Origin: ZC4RG25 sp023428365
Lineage (GTDB): Bacteria; Pseudomonadota; Alphaproteobacteria; Rhizobiales; Hyphomicrobiaceae
Direction of reading: 5' to 3'
Length of the DNA stretch: 64,000 nt
Assembly (NCBI GenBank): GCA_050283925.1
Contig: JBNOAI010000011.1
Coordinates: forward strand, 62,001-126,000
Shown here: piece by piece, positions 16,682 to 25,893 of the stretch
Numbering within the stretch: position 1 is the stretch's first letter
How the letters are laid out: every line of letters starts with the position of its first letter
Position numbers and translations under genes: made by a program
The notes under the pieces: generated by a model
Told to the model about the DNA's origin: nothing
Database searches by the model: none
What the model saw: the letters and a program-made list of their open reading frames with translations, nothing else

Positions 16682-19600
16682 CTACGGCATACCCTCCAGC
16701 GCGTTCTCGATACCGAGCCCCAGCAATTGCACGTTGCCACCAGTTGCGGTGATGTCAGTTGCCCTGACCCGCTCCGTCGCAAAGCGGGGCATATAATTCG
16801 GCCCGCCAGCTTTCGGTCCAGTTCCGGATAGCCCCTCACCGCCAAACGGCTGCACGCCGACCACCGCTCCGATCTGATTGCGGTTCACATACAGATTGCC
16901 GACACGGGCGCGCTCCGCCACGAAATCCGCGACCGCTGCGATACGGCTGTGCACGCCAAGCGTCAGGCCGTATCCGGTCGCGTTGATGGCATCCACGACG
17001 CGATCGAGATGCCCCTGCTGATAGGTCACGACGTGCAGGATGGGACCGAACACCTCCCGCTCCAGCCGGCTGATACGGTCGATGCCAAACACGGCCGGGG
17101 TCACGTACGTGCCTGCGCGACAGCTCTCCGGCATCTTCAGATCGACGAGCACCTTGCCCTCACTGTACATGCGGGCCTTGTGGGCATCGAGCGCATCCTG
17201 CGCGGCCTCGTCGATCACCGGGCCGATGTCTGTCGCGTAATCGAATGGGTCGCCGAGATCCAGTTCATCGACCGCGCCGACGAGCATCTCCGTGATGCGC
17301 TTCGAAACATCCTCCTGCACGAACAGCACGCGCGCCGCCGAGCACCGCTGTCCGGCGCTATCGAACGCGGAACGGACGGCGTCGCGCACGACCTGCTCCG
17401 GCAGCGCGCTGGAATCCACGATCATCGCATTCATGCCGCCGGTTTCGGCGATGAATGGCACGATCGCGCTACGGCGATCGGCAAGCGCACGCTGGATGTT
17501 CCAGGCCGTTTCATTCGAGCCTGTGAAGGCCACACCCTGAATGCGCGGATCCTTGACCAACATCGCACCAACGTCACCGCCACCGGGCAGCAGATGAAGC
17601 ACGCCGGGCGGCACGCCAGCTTCGTGCAAAAGCGCCGTCGTCAGAAATGCGGTGATCGGTGTTTGCTCCGCGGGCTTGGCCAGAACTGGATTACCCGCCG
17701 CCAATGCCGCCGCAACTTGCCCCGTAAAAATCGCGATCGGGAAATTCCACGGGCTGATGCACGCGAACGGCCCGCGACCGCGCATTTCCAGCGTGTTGCG
17801 CTCACCGGTCGGCCCCGGCAATGTCGTCGGCCCCGAGAACAGACGACGCGCTTCGTTGGCGTAATAGCGCAGGAAATCCACCGCCTCGCGGATGTCACCT
17901 TGTGCGTTCTCCAGCGTCTTGCCCGCTTCGCGCACAATGACAGCCATCAGCCGCGGGCGATCGCGTTCCAGCAAATCCGCAGCCTTCTCGAGAATCTTGG
18001 CGCGTTCCATGCCGCCCAGCCGGTCCCAGCTTTCCGAATGAGCCCGCGCGCTTGCAATCGCCTCGTTGACGGTCTCGCTGGTCGCCAGTCGCACGGTACC
18101 GATCCGCTTGCGCAGGTCGTGCGGACAGGTCGCGATCACTTCCTCGCCGTCGGTGATCATCGCGCCATCGACGATGGGACCAACTGAGAAGCCTTCTTCC
18201 AGCGCGGCTCGCATTTCAGCCTTCAGCGGATCGCGCACCGTCGTTTCAGTGAGCGCGAGGCCGGCGCTGTTGCGGCGGCTCGGACCGAAGATTTCGCGCG
18301 GCAACGGCAATCCGCGCGGATGCGCATCCGGTGGCAATTCGCGATCGCGTTCCGCTGCTTCGACAGGATCACGAATGATATCCGCGACCGGAGCTTCCTC
18401 ATCCGCGATGCGGTTGACGAACGACGTGTTGGCGCCGTTTTCGAGCAGGCGCCGGACGAGATACGCCAGCAGATCCTCATGCCCGCCCACTGGCGCGTAG
18501 ATACGGCAGGAGCGGCCAAGCTTGTCCGGCCCGACGACATCCTCGTAGAGCGCCTCGCCCATGCCGTGCAGCCGCTGAAATTCGTATGGCACGCTGCCAC
18601 CAGCGACCGATGCCGATGCCACCGTATGGGCGTTGTGCGTAGCGAACTGCGGATAAAACGCGCGCGGATCGGACAGCAGCAGCCGCATGCACGCGAGATA
18701 CGACAAATCCGTATGCGTCTTGCGCGTGAACACCGGATAGTCGGCCAGTCCCCGCTCCTGCGCCCACTTGATCTCGCTGTCCCAATAGGCGCCCTTCACC
18801 AGCCGCACCGGAATGCGCTTGCTGCTGCGTTCGGCGACCCGCCGCAGCCAGCGCAGCACGGGAATTGCACGCTTGCCGTAGGCTTGCACGGCCAGACCAG
18901 CACCGTGCCAGCCATCCAGCTTCGGATGCATCAGGACTTCGCCAATCAACTCCAGCGACAGATCGAGCCGATCCTGCTCTTCGGCGTCGAAGGTCAGACC
19001 CAGGCCGCGCGCTCGGGCGACCTCAGCAAGCTCCACCATGCGCGGTAGAAGCTCCTGATCGAGCCGCGCTTCCTTGCCCGGCTCATAGCGCGGATGAATT
19101 GCCGACAGTTTCACCGACAGGCTCGGCCGCTGCATGAGCGCATCCGGATGCTCCGACGTCAGAGGACCAGCCTGTTTGCCGACCGCTTCCATCGCATTCA
19201 TGTAGCGCTCAAAATAACGCTCAGCGTCGCGATCGGTTTTCGCCGCTTCTCCCAGCATATCGTAGGAAAACCGATATCGCTTGGCCTCCATCGGCTTGGC
19301 GCGGCTCAACGCTTCCTTGATGTTTCGGCCGAGCACGAATTGATCACCCATCACGCGCATGGCCTGGCGCAACGCCTGGCGGATCACCGGCTCGCCGGAA
19401 CGCACGACCATCCGTTTGAGCAGGTTTGTTGGCGATGCGCTGTTATCGTCCTTCAGCTTGACGATGCGTCCGGTCAGCAGCAGTCCCCACGTGGACGCGT
19501 TGACAAACAAACTGCTGGAATGACCGACGTGCTTGTCCCAGCGCCCCTCGCCGACTTTCTCAGCGATCAGCTGATCGGCGGTTTCCGCGTCGGGAATGCG

Positions 19601-19897
19601 CAGCAGAGCCTCCGCGAGGCACATCAGAATGACGCCCTCTTCGCTGGTCAGGCCGTACTCCAGCATGAAGGCGTCGATGCCTGAATATTTCTGCCGCCCG
19701 GCGCGCGCCGCATGAACCAGTCGGCGGGCGAGATCGGCGATGCGGCGGCGCTCGTCCTCGGTGAAGATGGCGCGCTCGATCAGAGCCCCGACAAGGCGTG
19801 TCTCATTGGTCAGATAGGACGCCGCGATCTCGTCGCGCGGCAGTGCACTCAAACGCAAGGCTGGCGTGTCCTGTCCGGGCTGCAGCAGCTTAACCAT
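16682..19897 (-). CDS. putA: bifunctional proline dehydrogenase / pyrroline-5-carboxylate dehydrogenase
   Basis: Oxidises proline to glutamate in two steps. The 1071-residue protein has an FAD-barrel proline dehydrogenase domain (VRLVKGAYWDSEIKWAQERG and YAPVGGHEDLLAYLVRRLLENGA) in the first half and an aldehyde dehydrogenase domain (FACISPWNFPIAIFTG, FTGSNETA, IAETGGMNAMIVDSSA, SAGQRCSAARV with the catalytic Cys, and FGGEGLSGTGPKAGG) in the second. It lacks the N-terminal ribbon-helix-helix DNA-binding domain of enterobacterial PutA and is of the short type known from Bradyrhizobium, so it should not autoregulate. The start has GAGAGG at good spacing. Confidence 0.96.
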   Translation of the reverse strand: MVKLLQPGQDTPALRLSALPRDEIAASYLTNETRLVGALIERAIFTEDERRRIADLARRLVHAARAGRQKYSGIDAFMLEYGLTSEEGVILMCLAEALLRIPDAETADQLIAEKVGEGRWDKHVGHSSSLFVNASTWGLLLTGRIVKLKDDNSASPTNLLKRMVVRSGEPVIRQALRQAMRVMGDQFVLGRNIKEALSRAKPMEAKRYRFSYDMLGEAAKTDRDAERYFERYMNAMEAVGKQAGPLTSEHPDALMQRPSLSVKLSAIHPRYEPGKEARLDQELLPRMVELAEVARARGLGLTFDAEEQDRLDLSLELIGEVLMHPKLDGWHGAGLAVQAYGKRAIPVLRWLRRVAERSSKRIPVRLVKGAYWDSEIKWAQERGLADYPVFTRKTHTDLSYLACMRLLLSDPRAFYPQFATHNAHTVASASVAGGSVPYEFQRLHGMGEALYEDVVGPDKLGRSCRIYAPVGGHEDLLAYLVRRLLENGANTSFVNRIADEEAPVADIIRDPVEAAERDRELPPDAHPRGLPLPREIFGPSRRNSAGLALTETTVRDPLKAEMRAALEEGFSVGPIVDGAMITDGEEVIATCPHDLRKRIGTVRLATSETVNEAIASARAHSESWDRLGGMERAKILEKAADLLERDRPRLMAVIVREAGKTLENAQGDIREAVDFLRYYANEARRLFSGPTTLPGPTGERNTLEMRGRGPFACISPWNFPIAIFTGQVAAALAAGNPVLAKPAEQTPITAFLTTALLHEAGVPPGVLHLLPGGGDVGAMLVKDPRIQGVAFTGSNETAWNIQRALADRRSAIVPFIAETGGMNAMIVDSSALPEQVVRDAVRSAFDSAGQRCSAARVLFVQEDVSKRITEMLVGAVDELDLGDPFDYATDIGPVIDEAAQDALDAHKARMYSEGKVLVDLKMPESCRAGTYVTPAVFGIDRISRLEREVFGPILHVVTYQQGHLDRVVDAINATGYGLTLGVHSRIAAVADFVAERARVGNLYVNRNQIGAVVGVQPFGGEGLSGTGPKAGGPNYMPRFATERVRATDITATGGNVQLLGLGIENALEGMP

Positions 19898-20081
19898 CGG
19901 TGCCTCTCATCCAACATCAGTCGCGCGATGTACGATCCTATCAGATTTGTGCGGCTTGCAGCTTGTGAAGCTATGCGCTGCAGTGCCGCCATATTTCCCG
20001 AAACGCACCTTGACGAACGGCCTCCTCAAGACGACGTTGCGCACCGCACCAAAAATGGGTGCGTCCATGTGGGGAACTCAC

Positions 20082-20936
20082 GTGTCGTCAAGACAGGTCC
20101 AAGTCGTCCGCTCTCTCGCCGAACTGCGCGGCATCGTTCGCGGCTGGCGCAATGCCGGCGAGCGCATCGGCCTCATTCCGACAATGGGCGCCCTTCACGA
20201 CGGGCACCTGTCGCTCGTGCAACTGGCCAAGACCACGTGCTCACGCACGGTGGCGTCGATCTTCGTCAACCCGACACAGTTTGCCCCGCAGGAAGACTTC
20301 ACCCGCTATCCGCGCGACGAGTCCCGTGACCTCGCGAAGCTCGCTTCAGTCGGGTGTGACATCGTGTGGGCCCCGACTGTGGCCGAAATGTATCCCCCCG
20401 GATTCGCCACCGATGTCATTCCCAGAGGGGCTGCTTTGGGGCTGGAAAGCGACTCCCGACCACACTTTTTCGGAGGCGTCGCGACCGTCTGCTGCAAGCT
20501 GTTCACCCAGGTTGCGCCGGACGTCGCGGTGTTCGGCGAGAAGGATTACCAGCAGCTCTGCGTCATCCGGCAGATGGTGCGCGATCTCGACCTACCCCTG
20601 GAGATTGTTGGGCACCCAACTGTTCGCGAAAAAGATGGTCTCGCCATGAGTTCGCGCAACGCCTACCTGGATCGCGCACAACGAGCAATCGCGCCCGCTC
20701 TCTATCGGGAATTGTCAGATGCTGCAGCGGCTGTGTCAGGTGGCGCCGCAATTGCCGAGGCCACGGCCCACGCGCGGCAGAGGTTGAGCGAAGCTGGCTT
20801 TGTAGTTGATTACGTGGAAATCCGCGATGCGGTCACGCTGATGCCTGTCGAACCGGGTGCCAACCGACCGATGCGCGCGCTCGTCGCCGCCCGCCTCGGC
20901 AACACCCGCCTGATCGACAACGTGGCGGTGCCGTAG
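20082..20936 (+). CDS. panC: pantothenate synthetase
   Basis: Joins pantoate and beta-alanine using ATP. The product has LIPTMGALHDGHLSLV (HIGH-type motif), FVNPTQFAPQEDFTRYPR, FGGVATVCCKLFTQVAPDVAVFGEKDYQQL and DGLAMSSRNAYL, all hallmark segments. The frame stays open upstream, but family length (about 280 residues) and a GGGGA at six bases favour the GTG start used here (284 residues); ATG at 20055 or 20067 are alternatives. No panB is adjacent. Confidence 0.92.
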   Translation: MSSRQVQVVRSLAELRGIVRGWRNAGERIGLIPTMGALHDGHLSLVQLAKTTCSRTVASIFVNPTQFAPQEDFTRYPRDESRDLAKLASVGCDIVWAPTVAEMYPPGFATDVIPRGAALGLESDSRPHFFGGVATVCCKLFTQVAPDVAVFGEKDYQQLCVIRQMVRDLDLPLEIVGHPTVREKDGLAMSSRNAYLDRAQRAIAPALYRELSDAAAAVSGGAAIAEATAHARQRLSEAGFVVDYVEIRDAVTLMPVEPGANRPMRALVAARLGNTRLIDNVAVP

Positions 20937-21159
20937 CTTCACCACCGACGGCTACACCGCCCCGGGCATTTCCGGATACATGCTCACTGGGCTTGATGGC
21001 GTCCGCGCCTCTCGGCGTGGGTTTGCTTGGCTAACAACGTTGGACGCCATCTGGAAAAGCAGGGGGAACCATCTTCATCCAGTGTCAGTGTTAGCCCCAG
21101 AGCGGGCTTAGACCGGCGGTCGGCCAGAATGCGGATCTCACTAGTCTATAATCGCACGC

Positions 21160-21193
21160 CCAAAAGAAAGAGCCGCCCCGAAGGACGGCTCTC
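21160..21193 (-). terminator. Rho-independent terminator of the porin gene
   Basis: Read on the minus strand: a perfect 7-base stem AGAGCCG/CGGCTCT with a 10-base loop, followed by TTCTTTTGG. It begins about 25 bases after the porin stop codon. Confidence 0.8.
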
Positions 21194-21218
21194 CAAATGA
21201 TCGGATTGTCAGCCAAGA

Positions 21219-22604
21219 TCAGAAGCGGATGATCGCGCCTGCCTTGACCACGCTGGTGTTGCGATCGGATGCACCGGTCACGTCACCCTTCGCCTCGGCC
21301 GGATCTTCAGGAGTGAAGGAGTTTCCGGAAATCCCATCAAGGCTATAGCGACGATACTGCAGATACAGATCCATGGCCGCAGCATCGACCGTCTGGACGA
21401 TACCAAGTCCCCAGTAGTCGCCGCTCAGACGGTCAGCCATCGGATTGTTGGCAAAGCCGGTAGACGCATACACTCCGTCAATAAAGGTTTCTTCATAAAC
21501 TTCGACCGTACCAGGAGTTGGGTTCTTATACTTCACGTTGCCATATTCGCCGTAGAAGGTCGTGGCACCCGGACCGAAGAAGTTCTTCTGGAGGCCGGCA
21601 ATTAACCAGTAACCGCGCTGATCGTTCTTAGCGACGTTGGAGTCAATCTCGCCATAACCACCCGAGAGGAACAGGCCAGTCGGGACATGCAGCGTTGACG
21701 CAGATCCCAGCCAAACATCATTCTCGGTACCATCTTTGTCGTTGAGGTCTTCATTGCGATAGCCAATACCAGCCGCGATACGTATGCCGTTGAACTCACC
21801 TGCGTAACGCAGAGCGACTTCCCAGTAGTTCGCGGAGTCGTCAGCAGAAGGCGTTGTCTCAGCCGCAACGACGACGTCGCCTTCGGAGTTGATCCCCGGG
21901 AAGTACGTTGTCGATCCCGCGGACCGAGTCTGATGGCTGTAGCCAGCGCCCAAGATGAAACCTGCGACCGTCGGTGAGCGATAGTAGATGCCCTGACGAC
22001 GAGCGCCGTCATAAACGTCACCGAAGGTGTTCTCGTACGCCTGCCCGAGATAACCATCCTGGTCTGTGCCAAGCTGCGTCAACGGCGTGTTGCCCAGGTT
22101 GATACCGAACAGGCCGTCCGTAACCTGCGACGTCTGGCCGATCGACACGCGGCCAAGGCGGGTGTCGTCGAGATAGAAGTAGCTGTGGCGAATGTTGAAT
22201 GCGCCGCTGCTGCCCGACGAGCTGGTGCCCTTGTTCTCATTCAGACCGATTTCGATCTGATAACCAGCCTCAAGGTCCGGGCGGATCTTCGCAGAGCCAC
22301 GGAAGCCGAAGCGGGACGTGCCAGCCTGGTTGTCATAAACGGTCAACTCTTCTGAGCGATAAGCATCGATCTCATCGCTGTCGTGCCACATGACCGCTTT
22401 GTTGACCTGACCGTAGACGGTCAGCGTCACCTTGCGGTTGCCCTTGCGAGCAGTGGTGGCTTCGAGTTCAGCTACGCGCTCTTCGAGATCAGCGCAGCAG
22501 TTGCCGCCAAGGTCAGCGGCCTGGGCAGACAGGCTGCCCGCGAGAATGCCAGCCGAGGCAACGATCGCCAAACGGCTAGCTGACTTGAACAGTCCCCCGA
22601 TCAT
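21219..22604 (-). CDS. outer-membrane porin (alphaproteobacterial type)
   Basis: A 461-residue outer-membrane beta-barrel. The N terminus has a signal peptide (ASAGILAGSLSAQA-ADLGG), then a short coiled coil (CCADLEERVAELEATTARKG) that probably trimerises the porin, then KVTLTVYGQVNKAVMWHD as first strand. Aromatic and glycine alternation continues to the last residues VKAGAIIRF, with a terminal Phe as in Omp signals. This is the porin_2 family of Rhizobiales and Brucella. A strong terminator follows, and the long A/T-rich upstream region contains palindromes that may be regulatory. Confidence 0.9.
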   Translation of the reverse strand: MIGGLFKSASRLAIVASAGILAGSLSAQAADLGGNCCADLEERVAELEATTARKGNRKVTLTVYGQVNKAVMWHDSDEIDAYRSEELTVYDNQAGTSRFGFRGSAKIRPDLEAGYQIEIGLNENKGTSSSGSSGAFNIRHSYFYLDDTRLGRVSIGQTSQVTDGLFGINLGNTPLTQLGTDQDGYLGQAYENTFGDVYDGARRQGIYYRSPTVAGFILGAGYSHQTRSAGSTTYFPGINSEGDVVVAAETTPSADDSANYWEVALRYAGEFNGIRIAAGIGYRNEDLNDKDGTENDVWLGSASTLHVPTGLFLSGGYGEIDSNVAKNDQRGYWLIAGLQKNFFGPGATTFYGEYGNVKYKNPTPGTVEVYEETFIDGVYASTGFANNPMADRLSGDYWGLGIVQTVDAAAMDLYLQYRRYSLDGISGNSFTPEDPAEAKGDVTGASDRNTSVVKAGAIIRF

Positions 22605-22981
22605 ACTTGTACTCCGTCGGACTAACGCTACCGGTACTCAATCACCACGACTGAACACCTTTGCTGCGAGACCGGCCCCGTTGGAACGCTAGGGATACCC
22701 AGAACACCACCGGTCTTGCTGGAGTAAGGCTTAACGGATGCTTTACCGATCCGTAAACAACGAACAGCCCAGAACGCAGCGAACGACGTAGCAGCGTGGC
22801 GTAACGGCCACGGAATATTGATTCGCGAATCAAGCGCAGTGAGTTCACCAATTGAACTTACACGGGAATATTCCGATGTCGCCGTAGATCGCCCGGGCTG
22901 TTCCAAGCGTGAAAAATGTCGAACGGCTGCGCCGATCAGACTAATTCCACGGGGATCACTTGTGGATTACGAAATGACGGT
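22605..22981. promoter_or_regulatory. divergent promoter region of porin and UbiH-type genes, with palindromes
   Basis: 377 bases without a gene. It contains a perfect 16-base palindrome TTGATTCGCGAATCAA at 22818-22833, a GTTCA/TGAAC inverted repeat at 22843-22857 and a 10-base palindrome GGAATATTCC at 22865-22874. Such clusters are typical operator positions, but the regulator cannot be named. Confidence 0.5.
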
Positions 22982-24214
22982 ATGAGCATAACCTCTCCTC
23001 GGACGTGCATGGTCGTTGGCTCCGGTCCAGCTGGGCTTTCGGCCGCCCTGGCGCTGGCTGACGTCGGGGCAGAAGTCGTCCTGGTCGGCCCACCGGCGCC
23101 GCCGCAGCAGGCCGCGGACACCCGCACCGCAGCCCTGTTCACGGGTAGTATCGCCATGCTCGCCAATCTCGGCGTATGGCCTTCCGTTCAGGACGTCAGC
23201 GCGCCGCTACGCGCCATCCGTATCATCGACGATACGGGACGGCTGATGCGCGCACCCGAGGTTCTGTTCGAAGCGCACGAGATCAGATTAAAGGCCTTCG
23301 GCTGGAACGTGCCCAACGCGGCGCTGACCGATGCCCTTTGGGCCGCAGCGAAGAGCCATGCCGCAATCCGGATCGTCGAAACCGCTCGTGTCGAGGGCCT
23401 CCAGATAACACAGGATGGCGTACGGGCGCGGACGGTCGAGGGGACTGAAGTCACGGCCCGCCTCGTGGCAGCAGCCGATGGCCGCAACTCGATATGCCGA
23501 ACCGCGGCAGGCATCACCACAACGGCGTGGAGCTACGACCAAACGGCAATCGCCACGCGGTTCAGTCACGGCCGCCCACATGACGACATTTCAACTGAGT
23601 TCCACCGCAGTGCCGGGCCTTTGACGACGGTACCACTTCCCGGATTGGCCTCGAGCCTTGTCTGGGTGGAGCGGCCGGCGGTTGCGCAGGAACTCATCGG
23701 CATGGACGAGGATGCGTTTCGACATATCTTGACGGAACGTCTGCAGGGACTTCTCGGGCGCATCGACGACATCGGTCCGCGCCGTTCGTTTCCGCTCAGC
23801 GGACTGACCGCCGACACGTTCGCGGCCAATCGGGTGGCACTCATCGGCGAAGCTGGACATGTGATTCCACCAATCGGCGCGCAGGGGCTGAATCTCGGCC
23901 TGCGCGACGCCGCCGCCCTGGCGGATTGCGTATCCGAAGCGCTGACGCAAGACCGTGATATCGGCGGTGACGCATGCATGCAGCATTTTCATGATGCACG
24001 ACGCGCGGACGTCGGCAGCCGCAGCTTCGCCGTCGATACGCTGAACCGCACACTGCTCAGTACGCTGCTGCCGGTCAGCCTTGTCCGCGGACTCGGCCTG
24101 CATATGATCCGCTCCGTCGGACCGCTGAAGCGCGCGCTCATTCGTTATGGACTGGAGCCATCAGGTTCGCGCCCGACTTTGATGCAATCAGATCAAGCCG
24201 CGTACCGCGGCTGA
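22982..24214 (+). CDS. UbiH/UbiF-family FAD-dependent hydroxylase
   Basis: A flavoprotein monooxygenase of about 410 residues of the ubiquinone-biosynthesis group. FAD-binding GxGxxG appears as MVVGSGPAGLSAALALADVGAEV. The central part has VAAADGRNSICR (the D-G motif), and the second FAD motif is VALIGEAGHVIPPIGAQGLNLGLRDAAALADC. These proteins hydroxylate the benzoquinone ring of ubiquinone precursors; which position this one acts on is not readable. The ATG used starts MSITSPRTCMVVG; the frame is open 22 codons further upstream but without protein-like character. Confidence 0.85.
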   Translation: MSITSPRTCMVVGSGPAGLSAALALADVGAEVVLVGPPAPPQQAADTRTAALFTGSIAMLANLGVWPSVQDVSAPLRAIRIIDDTGRLMRAPEVLFEAHEIRLKAFGWNVPNAALTDALWAAAKSHAAIRIVETARVEGLQITQDGVRARTVEGTEVTARLVAAADGRNSICRTAAGITTTAWSYDQTAIATRFSHGRPHDDISTEFHRSAGPLTTVPLPGLASSLVWVERPAVAQELIGMDEDAFRHILTERLQGLLGRIDDIGPRRSFPLSGLTADTFAANRVALIGEAGHVIPPIGAQGLNLGLRDAAALADCVSEALTQDRDIGGDACMQHFHDARRADVGSRSFAVDTLNRTLLSTLLPVSLVRGLGLHMIRSVGPLKRALIRYGLEPSGSRPTLMQSDQAAYRG

Positions 24215-24294
24215 GCTGCAATCATGCACAGCCAATACGCGCCGTAGGGTTGACGTTGCAAAACCAGCAACTATGTCGGAGTATAGATCAGTAC

Positions 24295-24346
24295 TTCCAC
24301 AATCATTTGTGCATCGCAATATCTAGAGTCACAAATGATTGTGGAA
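24295..24346. repeat. perfect 17-base inverted repeat
   Basis: TTCCACAATCATTTGTG at 24295-24311 is perfectly repeated in inverted form at 24330-24346, with an 18-base spacer. It lies about 80 bases after the hydroxylase stop. No T-run follows on the plus strand, so it is not an ordinary terminator. It may be a processed RNA hairpin, a protein site, or a relic of a small mobile element. Confidence 0.75.
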
Positions 24347-24364
24347 AAGCGGGAGAAAACGCCA

Positions 24365-24415
24365 TCTCAATTCAAACATAAATCAAAATAAAAATAGATA
24401 CGCCGGGAATTGAGA
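24365..24415. repeat. 9-base inverted repeat around an A/T-rich core
   Basis: TCTCAATTC at 24365-24373 and GAATTGAGA at 24407-24415 are a perfect inverted pair. The 33-base spacer is very A/T rich, unlike the G+C-rich surroundings. It lies directly upstream of a small open frame. Confidence 0.55.
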
Positions 24416-24439
24416 CGCACAAAATAAAGGACAGGGCCA

Positions 24440-24643
24440 GTGGGCAGACGCGATGATCTTCCAAACGATTGCGCGGAAATCTTGGAAAATCTCGACGACA
24501 TCTTAGATTTGCGCAATGCGTATGTGCGGGTGCAAGACCGGATTCGCGAGTATTCTGTTGCCGGACGTCCGGTTCCGGAAGCCCTTCGGCGCTGCGAAAG
24601 AGATCTCCGGACAGAGCTGACAGCACAGTCGCAAGGCAGATAG
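24440..24643 (+). CDS. small hydrophilic protein (67 residues), unknown
   Basis: Starts with GTG after AAAGGACAGG, a good ribosome-binding site. The product is charged and helix-prone, with CAEILENLDDILDLRNAYVRVQDRI followed by PVPEALRRCERDLRTEL. Upstream lie an A/T-rich stretch and two inverted repeats. No family is recognised. It is convergent with the binding-protein gene to the right. Confidence 0.5.
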   Translation: MGRRDDLPNDCAEILENLDDILDLRNAYVRVQDRIREYSVAGRPVPEALRRCERDLRTELTAQSQGR

Positions 24644-24668
24644 CTGTCGGACCCTAAATTGCAGGGTG

Positions 24669-25814
24669 TCAGTCGAGCTGTTCGAGCCGACCGCTTCTCC
24701 ATGTGTGGATTGCGAAGGCCGGGACATTCGCACGCCTGTTTGTGTCGAAGGCGATCGCTCCCAGCACGGTTTCGCCTCCTCTGGCCATGCGCTCGGCGAC
24801 CATCGCCGGCTCGGCTCGTCCCGCTGCCGATATCGACCGCGCCCATAGCTGAAATGCGGCGTAGGTACGTAGGGCATCTCCTGTGCGCTCTAATCCACGC
24901 TCCTGCAGGCGTCGCGCGACATCAGCGGCCCCAGGGTGACGGCTCGCGTCGTAACGCGATGTCAACAGACTACCCTCACCTGCAGCCTCTGCGAGCTGCC
25001 AGAAGTCGTTCGTCGCCAGCGCGTCTCCGGCGAACAGCACGGCCTCGGCGAGACCCGCCTCTCTGAGCTGCCGAATGATGATCGCGGCCTCAGTCGGAAA
25101 TCCCCCGAAGTACAGCACATCAACGCCGATCGCTCGCAACTGGCCGACAATAGCGGAGTAGTCCTTCTCACCCGCGCGGAGGTGAGCAAATAGCACCTCC
25201 TCACGCCCTGCCCTCCGCAGTGTCTGCCGCACATCCTCAGCAAGAGTAGAGCCATAAACCGTGCGATCATGGAGGATGGCGACACGCAATCCGCTGCGGG
25301 CTGCCAGCGACCGGCCTGCCACTTCGCCCTGCCGCTGATCCGTAGGGCTCAAATGAAACAAGGTGGTGGGGGCCGAGCCAGCTGTCGGCCAGGTGGCGCT
25401 CGGAACCGGTGCAATCTGGATGATGCCAGCAGAACCGTAGATGCCTGACGCCGCATAGGATGCCGCGCCGCAGTAATGCCCGACCACAACGTGCACACCC
25501 TGGGCGACGAAACGTTGGGCAGCAGCGGTTGCACCATCTCGGGTGCATTGGTCGTCTTCGGCCTTGAGCACCAACCGGCGCCCCATAACACCACCGGCCG
25601 CGTTCAGATCCTCGATAGCCAGCTCGGCCCCGGCCTGTAGCTCCTGACCATAGCTGGCATAGCGGCCGGACATGGGACCGGCCAGCCCAACCACGAGATC
25701 GTCGGCCGCGGCTGCAGTCTCGGCAAGCGCCGCAACGAGCATCAAGGCGGCCGCAATTCTTGTTGCGGATACCCATCCAAGGTGCGCGGTCAGCGTCAGT
25801 AAATGTGCGGGCAC
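24669..25814 (-). CDS. branched-chain amino acid-type ABC substrate-binding protein (second copy)
   Basis: A periplasmic-binding protein of the LivK type. A GTG start gives a signal region ending ETAAAADD, then DLVVGLAGPMSGRYASYGQELQAGAELAIEDLNAAGGVMGR, the typical first strand and helix. It continues with VVGHYCGAASYAASGIY and AILHDRTVYGSTLAEDVRQ. It is close to the livK upstream but clearly diverged. It lies after a strong terminator that separates it from livK, so it may be expressed separately or by read-through and may give the transporter a different ligand range. Confidence 0.85.
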   Translation of the reverse strand: MPAHLLTLTAHLGWVSATRIAAALMLVAALAETAAAADDLVVGLAGPMSGRYASYGQELQAGAELAIEDLNAAGGVMGRRLVLKAEDDQCTRDGATAAAQRFVAQGVHVVVGHYCGAASYAASGIYGSAGIIQIAPVPSATWPTAGSAPTTLFHLSPTDQRQGEVAGRSLAARSGLRVAILHDRTVYGSTLAEDVRQTLRRAGREEVLFAHLRAGEKDYSAIVGQLRAIGVDVLYFGGFPTEAAIIIRQLREAGLAEAVLFAGDALATNDFWQLAEAAGEGSLLTSRYDASRHPGAADVARRLQERGLERTGDALRTYAAFQLWARSISAAGRAEPAMVAERMARGGETVLGAIAFDTNRRANVPAFAIHTWRSGRLEQLD

Positions 25815-25838
25815 AACGATGCACTCGGAATAGAAAAA

Positions 25839-25869
25839 GGGAAGGCAGCACGGGCTGCCTTCCCTCGGA
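25839..25869 (-). terminator. Rho-independent terminator after livK
   Basis: Perfect 11-base stem GGGAAGGCAGC/GCTGCCTTCCC with a 4-base loop. On the minus strand it is followed by TTTTTC. It begins about 30 bases after the livK stop, just ahead of the next binding-protein gene. Confidence 0.88.
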
Positions 25870-25893
25870 TTACTGTCGAATGCAGCGCGTGAC

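Noticed and set aside
16682..19897. PutA without a DNA-binding domain as a truncation
   Set aside because: The short form is normal for this bacterial group, and both catalytic domains are complete.
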